Origin: Plantibacter sp050587525
GTDB lineage: Bacteria > Actinomycetota > Actinomycetes > Actinomycetales > Microbacteriaceae
Length of the DNA: 64,000 bases
Assembly (NCBI RefSeq): GCF_050587525.1
Contig: NZ_JBOBFT010000008.1
Span: 1-64,000, forward strand
Direction of reading: 5' to 3'
The notes below the pieces were generated by a model. The model did not search any database. It was given only the letters and a program-made list of their open reading frames with translations, and was not told the DNA's origin. Numbering within the stretch: position 1 is the stretch's first letter; every line of letters starts with the position of its first letter. A program made the position numbers and the translations under genes. Shown one piece after another: positions 44,071 to 51,739 of this stretch.

Positions 44071-45101
44071 AGGCGATCCAGTTCAACGCGCCCGGGGACG
44101 TCACGCTCGTCGACCGCCCGGACCCCGTTCTCGTCCACGACACCGATGTGATCGTGCGGGTCGCGGCGACGTGCGTGTGCGGGAGCGACCTGTGGCCGTA
44201 CCGCGGAGAGACGCCGCGCCACGCGGGCAGCCCGATCGGCCACGAGTTCATCGGGACGGTCGAGCAGTCGGGGTCCGCGGTCGCCTCGCTCGCCGTCGGG
44301 GACTTCGTCATCGCGCCGTTCACCTACAACGACGGAACGTGTCCGGACTGCCTGGTCGGCATGACGAGCGTGTGCAAGCACGGCGGGATCTGGGGCGCGG
44401 GCGGGAACGACGGCGGGCAGGGCGAGTTCGTCCGAGTCCCGTTCGCCGATGCGACGCTCGTGACGGTGCCGGGCGGTCGCCCGGACGACAGCAGGCTGCC
44501 GTCGCTGCTCGCACTGTCCGATGTGTTCGGGACCGGGCATCACGCGGCGGTCTCCGCGGGTGTCGTCCAGGGGTCGACCGTCGCGGTCGTCGGTGACGGA
44601 GCAGTGGGACTCTCCGGCGTGCTCGCTGCGAAGCGCTTGGGTGCAGGGCGCATCATCGCGCTCAGCCGCCACCCGGAACGGCAGGCGATCGCACGCGAGT
44701 TCGGCGCCACCGAGATCGTCTCGGTGCGTGGGGACGAAGCCGTCGCCGCGGTTCTCGACCTGACCGATGGCGTGGGCGTGGACGCATCGCTCGAATGCGT
44801 GGGAACGGGGCAGGCGATGTCGACGGCGTTCGCCATCGCGCGTCCCGGCTCGACGGTCGGGTTCGTCGGCGTCCCGCACGGCGTGGAGCTGCCGATCCGT
44901 GACATGTTCGACCGCAACATCGGCCTCAGCGGGGGAGTGGCGCCGGTTCGGGCCTACCTGCCGGAACTCCTCGCGGACGTCCTTGCAGGTCTGATCGATC
45001 CCGGACGCGTCTTTGACTTCACGACGGCCCTCGACGGGATCCCGGACGGGTACCGGGCCATGGACGAACGTCGTGCGGTCAAGGCAATGGCGATCCTCTA
45101 G
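44067..45101 (+). CDS. zinc-dependent alcohol dehydrogenase-like oxidoreductase (MDR family)
   Basis: A 344-residue medium-chain dehydrogenase. The catalytic zinc site is at CVCGSDLWPY with GHEFIG further on; the nucleotide-binding Rossmann motif is VVGDGAVGLSGVLAAKRLGA. The structural zinc lobe reads NDGTCPDCLVGMTSVCK, with Asp-Gly where the first Cys is usually found, leaving three Cys. The substrate is unknown, although the sequence resembles IMP-dehydrogenase-unrelated alcohol and threonine-type dehydrogenases. It is translationally coupled to the methyltransferase. Confidence 0.88.
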   Translation: MKAIQFNAPGDVTLVDRPDPVLVHDTDVIVRVAATCVCGSDLWPYRGETPRHAGSPIGHEFIGTVEQSGSAVASLAVGDFVIAPFTYNDGTCPDCLVGMTSVCKHGGIWGAGGNDGGQGEFVRVPFADATLVTVPGGRPDDSRLPSLLALSDVFGTGHHAAVSAGVVQGSTVAVVGDGAVGLSGVLAAKRLGAGRIIALSRHPERQAIAREFGATEIVSVRGDEAVAAVLDLTDGVGVDASLECVGTGQAMSTAFAIARPGSTVGFVGVPHGVELPIRDMFDRNIGLSGGVAPVRAYLPELLADVLAGLIDPGRVFDFTTALDGIPDGYRAMDERRAVKAMAIL

Positions 45102-45107
45102 TTCATC

Positions 45108-45203
45108 GCGCGTAACTCCTTCATATCGGCAGAGGCAAACCTGGTCGTCCGCGGAATTCCGGGGGCGACCAGGTTTGCCGTGCTCGAATCGAAGGAGTTG
45201 CGC
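45108..45203. repeat. nested palindrome upstream of the initiator tRNA
   Basis: An outer inverted repeat (GCGCGTAACTCCTTC at 45108-45122 against GAAGGAGTTGCGC at 45191-45203, differing by a two-base insertion) encloses a perfect 14-bp inner one (45134-45147 with 45166-45179), with GGAATTCC at the centre. It may be a miniature mobile or REP-like element, or the terminator of the dehydrogenase gene. Confidence 0.75.
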
Positions 45204-45286
45204 TTGACGCCGACACGCCCGAGGTGAACGGTTGGGGGCGCTCGATTCGCGTGCTCCGAAGCTGCGTGATAGTCTTTCTCTTGTGA

Positions 45287-45360
45287 CGCAGGGTGGAGCA
45301 GTTCGGTAGCTCGCTGGGCTCATAACCCAGAGGTCGTAGGTTCAAATCCTGCCCCTGCAA
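45287..45360 (+). tRNA. initiator tRNA-fMet (CAT)
   Basis: A complete cloverleaf can be folded: acceptor arm 45287-45293 with 45353-45359, D-arm GAGC/GCTC, anticodon arm CTGGG/CCCAG with CAT at 45321-45323, and T-arm GTAGG/CCTGC with TTCAAAT. The first base C does not pair with A72, and the anticodon stem ends in three G-C pairs; these two features mark the bacterial initiator rather than the elongator tRNA-Met. The CCA end is not encoded. A strong terminator follows six bases later. Confidence 0.96.
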
Positions 45361-45366
45361 CAGAAG

Positions 45367-45402
45367 AAAACATCCCGTCCCTTTCGAGGGGCGGGATGTT
45401 TT
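45367..45402 (+). terminator. tRNA terminator
   Basis: A 16-bp stem with one G-U pair (45367-45382 with 45387-45402) and a TTCG loop, with A-rich left arm and TTTT in the right arm. It is close to a canonical intrinsic terminator. Confidence 0.88.
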
Positions 45403-45506
45403 CGTTGTGCCCGGTGAATGCGCTCGCCGATGTGCCGATGTAGCTGGCGCTGGCGCTGGCGATCGCGGATGCGTACGCGGAGCAAGCTGAGAAATTGCTG
45501 CACTCC

Positions 45507-45548
45507 TGCAAAAATGCATTTGTGCAAAAATGCGAACACTGCAATAAT
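45507..45548 (+). promoter_or_regulatory. tetR promoter with overlapping operator
   Basis: TGCAAAAATGCATTTGTGCA (45507-45526) is an 18/20 palindrome in an AT-rich island. It overlaps a -35 candidate TTGTGC (45520-45525), which is 17 bases from AATAAT (45543-45548). The start codon follows six bases after the -10. A second copy of the left arm, GTGCAAAAATGC, is at 45522-45533. It is the expected site of autorepression by the TetR protein. Confidence 0.65.
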
Positions 45549-45554
45549 TGACGC

Positions 45555-46214
45555 ATGTCAACCAATCGTCATGACGCGAACTGCGCAGGACCCGGGGCCC
45601 TCGGCCTCCGGGACCGCAAACGCATCGAGACGCGACGCAACCTCGAAGAAGCCGCCGTCCGGCTCGCCCTGGACGACGGCATCGAGAACGCCACCATCGA
45701 TGCGATCAGCGAACGGGCCGGCGTCTCCTCCCGCACCTTCTTCAACTACTTCGACAGTAAGGAAGACGCGATCCTCGGCACCCAGCCGATCGAGATCGAC
45801 GACGAACTGCTGCGCGAACACGCGGCCAGATACGATGGCGCCGACTCGGTCGAAGCCGTCGTCGGACTCCTCTTCACCGTCTTCGGGCCGGCCATCAGTG
45901 ACACGGCGGCCCACCGGAACCGTGTGGAGATCCTCCAGCGCTATCCGCAACTCATCAGCCGCCAGCTCGCTCAGATGAACCGGGTGAATGAACAACTGAT
46001 CACCGCGGCGTACGAGCTCCTCGCGCACCGCGATCCCATCCCCGGCGTACCGGAGATCGATCGATCCACAGCCGAAGTGATCCTCGGGTACTGCTTCAGC
46101 GCCATGCGTGTCGTGGCGAGGGAGTGGCTCGTCCACGACGGCCCGGACGACCCCCACCTCTTCGAGCGGCGAACCATCGCCCTCGTCCGAACCACCAGCG
46201 AAAGACTTCGATGA
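45555..46214 (+). CDS. TetR-family transcriptional regulator
   Basis: A 219-residue repressor. The N-terminal helix-turn-helix region at about residues 25-70 contains ATIDAISERAGVSSRTFFNYFDSKED, the TetR signature; the rest is the ligand-binding domain. It precedes an exporter gene with an ATGA overlap, so it most likely controls its own operon, being relieved when a drug or metabolite binds. No ribosome site precedes the ATG, in agreement with a leaderless message. Confidence 0.93.
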   Translation: MSTNRHDANCAGPGALGLRDRKRIETRRNLEEAAVRLALDDGIENATIDAISERAGVSSRTFFNYFDSKEDAILGTQPIEIDDELLREHAARYDGADSVEAVVGLLFTVFGPAISDTAAHRNRVEILQRYPQLISRQLAQMNRVNEQLITAAYELLAHRDPIPGVPEIDRSTAEVILGYCFSAMRVVAREWLVHDGPDDPHLFERRTIALVRTTSERLR

Positions 46215-47959
46215 CCAACACCTCCACGGGCGCCGTATCCACGGTGTCCGCATCAAGCGAGCCCTCCGGATCGGCGAACGCCGGTGCCGCGAACGGCTCA
46301 AAACGCCACATCCTGCTGATCTTCGCAGGACTCATGGTCACGATGCTGCTCGCATCGCTCGACCAGACGATCTTCTCGACCGCCCTCCCGACCATCGTCG
46401 GCGAGCTCAACGGCGTCGACCACATGCTGTGGGTCACCACGGCGTACATCCTCGCGTCCACGATCATGCTGCCGGTCTACGGCAAGCTCGGCGACCTCAT
46501 CGGTCGCAAGGGCCTGTTCATCGGTGCGATCGCCCTCTTCATCGCCGGTTCCATCGTCGGTGGCATGGCGACCGACATGACGTGGCTCATCACGGGTCGC
46601 GCGATCCAGGGCCTCGGCGGCGGTGGGCTGATGATCCTCTCGCAGGCGATCATCGCCGACGTCGTCCCCGCCCGTGAGCGCGGTCGCTACATGGGCATCA
46701 TGGGTGGCGTCTTCGCCCTCTCGTCCGTCGCCGGTCCGCTCCTCGGCGGCTGGTTCACGGAAGGCATCGGCTGGCGCTGGGCGTTCTGGATGAACATCCC
46801 CCTCGGCATCCTCGCGATCGCCTCCGCCGCGTTCTTCCTGCGCCTGCCGAAGGTGGAGCACGACCGTCCGAAGCTCGACTTCGCGGGCATGGGCCTCCTC
46901 GCGCTCGCCTCGACCGGTCTCGTCCTCGTGACGACCTGGGGCGGCAGCACGTACGACTGGGACTCCGTCACGATCATCTCGCTCATCGCGGGAACGATCG
47001 TCGCAGCCATCGCCTTCGTGCTCGTCGAGCGCAAGGCCGCCGAGCCGATCATGCCGCTCACGCTCTTCCGCGACCGCAACTTCAACCTGACCACGATCGC
47101 AGGACTCATCACGGGCATCGCGATGTTCGGCGCCCTCGCCTACCTCCCCACCTACCTCCAGATGGTGACCGGGGTGAACGCGACCGAGGCCGGCTTCCTC
47201 ATGATCCCGATGATGGCGGCTCTGCTCATCAGCTCGATCGTCACGGGCCAGCTCGTCTCCAAGACCGGTCGGTACAAGTGGATGCCGATCGTCGGCACCA
47301 CGATCGTGGCCGTGGCACTCGTGCTGCTCTCCACGATGACGCCGGAGCTGCCGATCTGGATCCTCTGCACCTTCCTCGCGGTCATGGGCCTCGGGCTCGG
47401 CATGAGCATGCAGATCCTCATCCTCATCGTGCAGAACTCCTTCCCCGTCTCACAGGTGGGGACGGCGACCGCCTCGAACAACTACTTCCGCCAGATCGGC
47501 GCCTCGCTCGGCTCCGCGATCGTCGGCAGCCTGTTCGTCGCGAAGCTCACGGATCTCCTTGGGACGCGTCTCGGCGGAGGAGCAGGCGGCGGAGCGGACA
47601 GCAACTCGTTCACGCCGGCGGCCGTCCGTGCGCTGCCGAAGCCGGTTCGCGACATCGTGATCTCGAGCTACAACGACGCTCTGACGCCCGTGTTCCTCTA
47701 CATGGTCCCGCTCGTGGTCGTCGCCGTGATCCTGCTGCTGTTCGTGCAGGAGAAGCCGCTCGCCACCACGATCGAGCGTGACGCGCTCCCCGAGTCCCTC
47801 GACATCGAAGGCGTCTCGACCGCTGCGCTCGCTCCGGCAGGTGCAGGCCAGGCCGCTGCCGCGGAGGGCGCTGCGGCAGCCGATGCTGACGCGGTCTCGA
47901 CTGTGGCCGACAACGACCCCGTCGACGACGGGCTCGAACGGTCGGGCACCGGCCGCTAG
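46211..47959 (+). CDS. DHA2 (EmrB/QacA) family drug exporter
   Basis: A 582-residue MFS exporter with 14 membrane helices, driven by proton exchange. Typical DHA2 sequences are seen: LLASLDQTIFSTALPTIVGEL in helix 1, GKLGDLIGRKGLF between helices 2 and 3, and the motif C-like GGVFALSSVAGPLLGGWFTE in helix 5. The N-terminus (about 30 residues) and the last 60 are disordered. The substrate range is unknown. It is the only target gene in the TetR operon. A hairpin terminator follows 22 bases after the stop. Confidence 0.92.
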   Translation: MTNTSTGAVSTVSASSEPSGSANAGAANGSKRHILLIFAGLMVTMLLASLDQTIFSTALPTIVGELNGVDHMLWVTTAYILASTIMLPVYGKLGDLIGRKGLFIGAIALFIAGSIVGGMATDMTWLITGRAIQGLGGGGLMILSQAIIADVVPARERGRYMGIMGGVFALSSVAGPLLGGWFTEGIGWRWAFWMNIPLGILAIASAAFFLRLPKVEHDRPKLDFAGMGLLALASTGLVLVTTWGGSTYDWDSVTIISLIAGTIVAAIAFVLVERKAAEPIMPLTLFRDRNFNLTTIAGLITGIAMFGALAYLPTYLQMVTGVNATEAGFLMIPMMAALLISSIVTGQLVSKTGRYKWMPIVGTTIVAVALVLLSTMTPELPIWILCTFLAVMGLGLGMSMQILILIVQNSFPVSQVGTATASNNYFRQIGASLGSAIVGSLFVAKLTDLLGTRLGGGAGGGADSNSFTPAAVRALPKPVRDIVISSYNDALTPVFLYMVPLVVVAVILLLFVQEKPLATTIERDALPESLDIEGVSTAALAPAGAGQAAAAEGAAAADADAVSTVADNDPVDDGLERSGTGR

Positions 47960-47980
47960 TCGGTCACTGCACCATCCGCG

Positions 47981-48015
47981 AACGGCGGGGTCCACGATGC
48001 GTGGGCCCCGCCGTT
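47981..48015 (+). terminator. hairpin terminator after the exporter
   Basis: A 15-bp stem with one G-U pair (47981-47995 with 48001-48015) and a five-base loop, downstream of the exporter stop. Confidence 0.8.
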
Positions 48016-48041
48016 TCGTCACTGGTCCGTGAGCTCGTCTC

Positions 48042-48207
48042 TTCCGGTCCCTGTGCTTGCCTGTTCCGGTCCCTGAGCTTGCCTGTTCCGGTCCCTGAGC
48101 TTGTCGAAGGGCGGGGCGATGTCGTGGGGCACTTCGACAGGCTCAGTGACCGGGTGTGGCTCAGTGACCGGGTGTGGCTCCGTGATCGGGTGCGGCTCAG
48201 TGACCGG
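48042..48207. repeat. CTTCGACA palindromic element with tandem arrays (copy B, reversed geometry)
   Basis: Left arm: two 22-base units TTCCGGTCCCTGWGCTTGCCTG (48042-48063, 48064-48085), then TTCCGGTCCCTGAGCTTGTCGAAG. Spacer about 22 bases. Right arm: CTTCGACAGGCTCAGTGACCGG (48132-48153) and three 18-base units of the type GTGTGGCTCAGTGACCGG (48154-48207). It ends eight bases before the ald stop codon. Relative to copy A the CTTCGACA cores face inward instead of outward. Confidence 0.85.
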
Positions 48208-48214
48208 GGCCGGG

Positions 48215-49342
48215 TCAGACGAGGGCGGCCTCTGCCGCAGCGAGCGGCGAGAGCGACGGCAGGTCGAACGCGGCAGCGACGCCCTCGTTCGTGATGATGC
48301 CTCCGTGCGCGTTCACGCCGGCCGCCAGCGCGGAGTCGTCAGTGATCGCCTGGCGCCACCCCTTGTCCGCGAGTGCGATGACGTAGGGGAGCGTCGCGTT
48401 CGTGAGGGCGCGCGTCGAGGTCTCCGGCACGGCCCCCGGCATGTTCGCGACGCAGTAGTAGAGGCTGTTGTGCACGGTGAACGTCGGGTCGTCGTGGGTG
48501 GTGGGGTGCGAACCCTCGAAGCAGCCGCCCTGGTCGATCGCGATGTCGACGAGTACCGATCCCGGCTTCATCGCGGCGACCATCTCATCCGTCACGAGCT
48601 TGGGCGCCTGCCGGCCGGGGATGAGCACGGAGCCGATGACGAGGTCCGCGTCCGTGAGCAGGTTCGCGATCTCGTAAGCGGAGGACGCGCGCGTCTGGAC
48701 GGCTCCGCCGAACTGCACCTCGAGCTGGCGGAGGCGGGGGAGCGACACGTCGACGATCGTGACGTCGGCCTGCATACCGAGGGCGTTCGCGGCCGCGTGC
48801 TCACCGGCCACACCGCCGCCGATGACCACGACCTTCGCCTTGGGGGTGCCCGGGACGCCGCCGAGGAGGATGCCGCGGCCGCCCGCAGCCCGCATGAGGT
48901 GGTACGCGCCGACCTGCGTGGCGAGGCGTCCGGCGACCTCGCTCATGGGCTGCAGGAGCGGCAGTGAGCGGTTCGGCAGCTGGACGGTCTCGTAGGCGAT
49001 CGCGGTCGTGCCGGAGGTGAGGATCGCATCGGTGCAGGCCCGCGACGCGGCGAGGTGGAGGTAGGTGAAGAGGATCTGGTCCGAACGCAGCATCGGGTAC
49101 TCGGAGGCGATGGGCTCCTTGACCTTGAGGAGCAGTTCGGCCTCGGCCCAGACCTCGTCCGCGGTCTCCACGAGTCGTGCGCCCGCGGTCAGGTAGGCGT
49201 CGTCGCCGTTGCCCGATCCGATGCCCGCGCCGCGCTGGACGAGGACCTCGTGACCTCTGCGGACGAGCTCGTGCACGCCGGCGGGAGTCGCGGCGACTCG
49301 GTTCTCGTTGTTCTTGATCTCGGTGGGGATGCCGACACGCAT
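48215..49342 (-). CDS. ald: alanine dehydrogenase
   Basis: A 375-residue NAD-dependent enzyme interconverting L-alanine and pyruvate plus ammonia. The N-terminus MRVGIPTEIKNNENRVAATPAGV, the catalytic Lys in LLLKVKEPI, the His in LHLAASRACTDA, and the NAD motif VVIGGGVAGEHAAANALGM are all standard. AGAGGA lies before the ATG at 49342. It diverges from an Lrp-type regulator across a 159-base gap, the classic ald-aldR arrangement. Confidence 0.96.
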   Translation of the reverse strand: MRVGIPTEIKNNENRVAATPAGVHELVRRGHEVLVQRGAGIGSGNGDDAYLTAGARLVETADEVWAEAELLLKVKEPIASEYPMLRSDQILFTYLHLAASRACTDAILTSGTTAIAYETVQLPNRSLPLLQPMSEVAGRLATQVGAYHLMRAAGGRGILLGGVPGTPKAKVVVIGGGVAGEHAAANALGMQADVTIVDVSLPRLRQLEVQFGGAVQTRASSAYEIANLLTDADLVIGSVLIPGRQAPKLVTDEMVAAMKPGSVLVDIAIDQGGCFEGSHPTTHDDPTFTVHNSLYYCVANMPGAVPETSTRALTNATLPYVIALADKGWRQAITDDSALAAGVNAHGGIITNEGVAAAFDLPSLSPLAAAEAALV

Positions 49343-49424
49343 CTGGAGTCCTCTCGTAGCGCGTCGACGACGCGGCTCTGCGTTCCGATTACTCTCCAAT
49401 TCTGCATATTGTTCGTTTCGAAGA

Positions 49425-49442
49425 GATTTCCGCCGTGGAATC
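49425..49442. promoter_or_regulatory. inverted repeat in the ald/Lrp intergenic region
   Basis: GATTTCC-(5)-GGAATC lies in the middle of an AT-rich segment (about 49385-49485) between the divergent genes. It is a plausible operator of the Lrp-type regulator. The site is imperfect and its assignment is by position only. Confidence 0.35.
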
Positions 49443-49501
49443 TGCGGAATCATATGTCAAGATTGCAGGAAAGATCAGTTTTCAGTCGATCGGAGACCCT
49501 C

Positions 49502-49990
49502 GTGGCGAACAATCTGCGCTTCCCGGCGGACCTCGACGACATCGATCGCGCCCTGCTCCGCATCCTCCAGGCGAACGCGAGGGCCACGAACGCGAGCATG
49601 GCGGAGGCCGTCGGCATCGCCCCGTCGACGTGCGTCGCCCGGGTGCGTTCGCTCGTCGATCGGGGTGTGATCACAGGGTTCACCGCGAGCATCGAGCCGG
49701 CGGCGATCGGGCTCGGGCTGCAGGCGCTCATCGCCGTGAACATCCGCGCCGGCGCCAGGCAGCGGATCGCCGAGTTCAGCGACTCGATCAGGGCGCTCCC
49801 CGATGTCGTCCAACTCTTCTTCCTGGGCGGTTCCGAGGACTTCATCATCCACGTTGCGGCCAGGGATAGTGCGCACGTCCGCGACTTCGTCGTCGAGCAC
49901 CTCTCCGCCGATCCCGCCGTCGCGTCGACGAGGACGAGCGTGGTCTTCGATCACCATCATCACGGTCCTCCAGTGGCGGACACGCTCTGA
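49502..49990 (+). CDS. Lrp/AsnC-family regulator, probably of ald
   Basis: A 162-residue regulator. The winged helix at about residues 10-60 includes LDDIDRALLRILQANARATNASMAEAVGIAPSTCVARVRSL-type sequence; the C-terminal RAM domain binds amino acids and mediates oligomerisation. The function as activator of alanine dehydrogenase (AldR type) is inferred from the divergent ald gene. The start is GTG 49502, with GGAG seven bases upstream; ATG 49454 in the same frame would add 16 residues without a match to the family. The C-terminus has an unusual run of four His. Confidence 0.9.
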   Translation: MANNLRFPADLDDIDRALLRILQANARATNASMAEAVGIAPSTCVARVRSLVDRGVITGFTASIEPAAIGLGLQALIAVNIRAGARQRIAEFSDSIRALPDVVQLFFLGGSEDFIIHVAARDSAHVRDFVVEHLSADPAVASTRTSVVFDHHHHGPPVADTL

Positions 49991-50151
49991 TACTCCAGTC
50001 ATTCAGACAAATTTGATAACGAACAGGTAACGAAGCCCTGCCTGGTGCGCCCCTGATCACAGCGCAAAACCGTCGACCGCCCCGGTGCCCTGTCCTCCGT
50101 TCGGGGGATTCTCGATTCGCCACGGGCACCCATCCTCGTTAGCGTTGACGA

Positions 50152-50346
50152 CGGCCTGAAAAGGCCGAAGCATCGAGTCCGCGCTCATCTCCCTGTTGCC
50201 CGACGACGGCGGGATGGACGTACGGTCGAACGCACGCGGTGGGCGTTTCCGCCCCGCGTGATCTGAGCCTGCCAGCTGGTGACCAGCGTGCGTGCGGGGC
50301 AGATCTGAGCCCGTTCGACCCGGCCTGACTACGAACAGGAAGACCC
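50152..50346 (+). ncRNA. candidate structured 5' leader of proVWX
   Basis: The 390 bases between the Lrp gene and proV hold no long frame. Several helices can be drawn: CGGCC-(6)-GGCCG at 50152-50167, an 11-bp-like GC stem at 50234-50259, GCTGG-(3)-CCAGC at 50275-50287 enclosed by CTGCC/GGCAG, and a direct repeat GATCTGAGCC at 50260-50269 and 50302-50311. This could be a regulatory leader, for example osmotic or ligand-responsive. It matches no riboswitch class that I can recognise, so the call is tentative. Confidence 0.35.
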
Positions 50347-50379
50347 GTGAGCAGCTTGCTCATGCGTCGCCGGGAGTGA
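50347..50379 (+). CDS. possible ten-codon upstream ORF before proV
   Basis: GTG AGC...GAG TGA encodes VSSLLMRRRE. AGGAAG lies four bases upstream, a good ribosome site, and the stop ends one base before the proV ATG, which has its own GGGAG inside the small frame. It could couple or attenuate proV translation. Conservation is unknown. Confidence 0.35.
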   Translation: MSSLLMRRRE

Positions 50380-50380
50380 A

Positions 50381-51739
50381 ATGACCGAAACTATTGCTGT
50401 TGCCGCACGTGGACTCTACAAAGTCTTCGGGCGCAAACCGAAGGAAGCGGTCAAACGCCTCCAAGGAGGGGCTGCGCGAGACGCGCTCGGATCCACCGGA
50501 ACGGCTGCCGTCATCGACGCGTCGTTCGAGGTGCGGGCCGGCGAGATCTTCGTCGTCATGGGCCTCTCCGGATCGGGGAAATCGACCCTGATCAGAATGC
50601 TGAACGGCCTGCTGGAACCCACCGCCGGCAGTGTCAGCATCAATGGGATCCCGATCACCGGGGTCTCCGCCAAGCAGCTCCGCCAGGTGCGCCAGCAGAA
50701 CATCTCGATGGTGTTCCAGCACTTCGCGCTCCTGCCGCACCGCACCGTTCTCGAGAACGCCGCATACGGCCTCGAAGTGACCGGGGTCCCCGCCGAGGAG
50801 CGCAAGACGCGCGCCATGGCGGTCATCGAGCGCGTCGGGCTGTCCGGCTGGGAGGACAAGCTCCCCGGTGAGCTCTCCGGCGGCATGCAGCAGCGTGTCG
50901 GCCTCGCCCGCGCCCTCGTCGCCGACACCGACATCCTGCTGATGGACGAAGCGTTCTCCGCGCTCGACCCGCTCATCCGCCGCGAGATGCAGGAGCAGCT
51001 CGTCGAACTGCAGGCGGAGCTCGGCAAGACCATCATCTTCATCACGCACGACCTCAACGAGGCCATGTTCCTCGGCGACCGGATCGCGGTCATGCGCGAC
51101 GGCCGCATCGTGCAGGTCGGCACCCCGAACGACATCCTCACCGACCCGGCGAACGACTACGTCGCCCAGTTCGTGCAGGACGTCGACCGTGCACGGGTGC
51201 TCACCGCGGCCGGCGTGATGGAGCCGGCTCGAGCGGTCGTCTCGGCTTCGGCCGGACCGCGCGCCGCCCTCCGCATCATGCGCGACCTGCAGACATCCGC
51301 CGCATTCGTCGTCGGTCCGGGACGCACGCTCCTCGGCGTCGTCCGCGACAAGGACGTGCTGCGCCAGGTGCGGGCAGGCGAACGCGAACTCGCGAGCGTC
51401 ATCATCGCCGACCCGGCTACCGTCACGGGCGACACCCAGCTCGTCGACCTCTTCGAGTCCGCGGTCGAGAGCTCGCTGCCCGTCGCCGTCGTCGATGAGC
51501 GCAACCGCCTCCTCGGCGTCGTGCCTCGCGTCACCCTCCTCGCCGCGGTCGGCAACGTCACGACGAACACCGACGAGATCCGTCTCGTCGAACCGCCGTC
51601 GACCGTTCCCATCGAGCTCATCACCGCGACCCTGCGGTCCACCGTCGAAGAGCCGGGCAAACCCGTGCAGGACGAGGGCGCACCCGCCGCGGAGCCCGCC
51701 GTCGAACCGGCCACTGCAACCGAAGGGAGCCTCCGATGA
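50381..51739 (+). CDS. proV: glycine betaine/proline ABC transporter ATPase ProV
   Basis: A 452-residue ATPase of the osmoprotectant importer. Walker A is GLSGSGKSTLIRML, the Q-loop SMVFQHFALLPHRTV, the signature LSGGMQQRVGLARAL, and Walker B DILLMDEAFSALDP. A CBS pair follows at about residues 285-410, in this family a sensor of ionic strength, and a Pro/Ala-rich acidic tail ends the protein. It couples to proW through an ATGA overlap. Transport of glycine betaine or related solutes is expected; the exact substrate is inferred. Confidence 0.95.
   Translation: MTETIAVAARGLYKVFGRKPKEAVKRLQGGAARDALGSTGTAAVIDASFEVRAGEIFVVMGLSGSGKSTLIRMLNGLLEPTAGSVSINGIPITGVSAKQLRQVRQQNISMVFQHFALLPHRTVLENAAYGLEVTGVPAEERKTRAMAVIERVGLSGWEDKLPGELSGGMQQRVGLARALVADTDILLMDEAFSALDPLIRREMQEQLVELQAELGKTIIFITHDLNEAMFLGDRIAVMRDGRIVQVGTPNDILTDPANDYVAQFVQDVDRARVLTAAGVMEPARAVVSASAGPRAALRIMRDLQTSAAFVVGPGRTLLGVVRDKDVLRQVRAGERELASVIIADPATVTGDTQLVDLFESAVESSLPVAVVDERNRLLGVVPRVTLLAAVGNVTTNTDEIRLVEPPSTVPIELITATLRSTVEEPGKPVQDEGAPAAEPAVEPATATEGSLR

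Noticed and set aside
48042..48207. Repeats near ald as a phage or plasmid attachment site
   Set aside because: There is no integrase, no target duplication and the repeat belongs to a palindromic family seen again at 6287.
45287..48215. Integrative element inserted at the tRNA-fMet gene
   Set aside because: No integrase, no repeated tRNA 3' end, and the TetR-exporter pair has base composition like its surroundings.
50041..50346. Known ydaO/c-di-AMP or other named riboswitch before proV
   Set aside because: The conserved sequence blocks of the classes I know could not be found; only unspecific helices remain.
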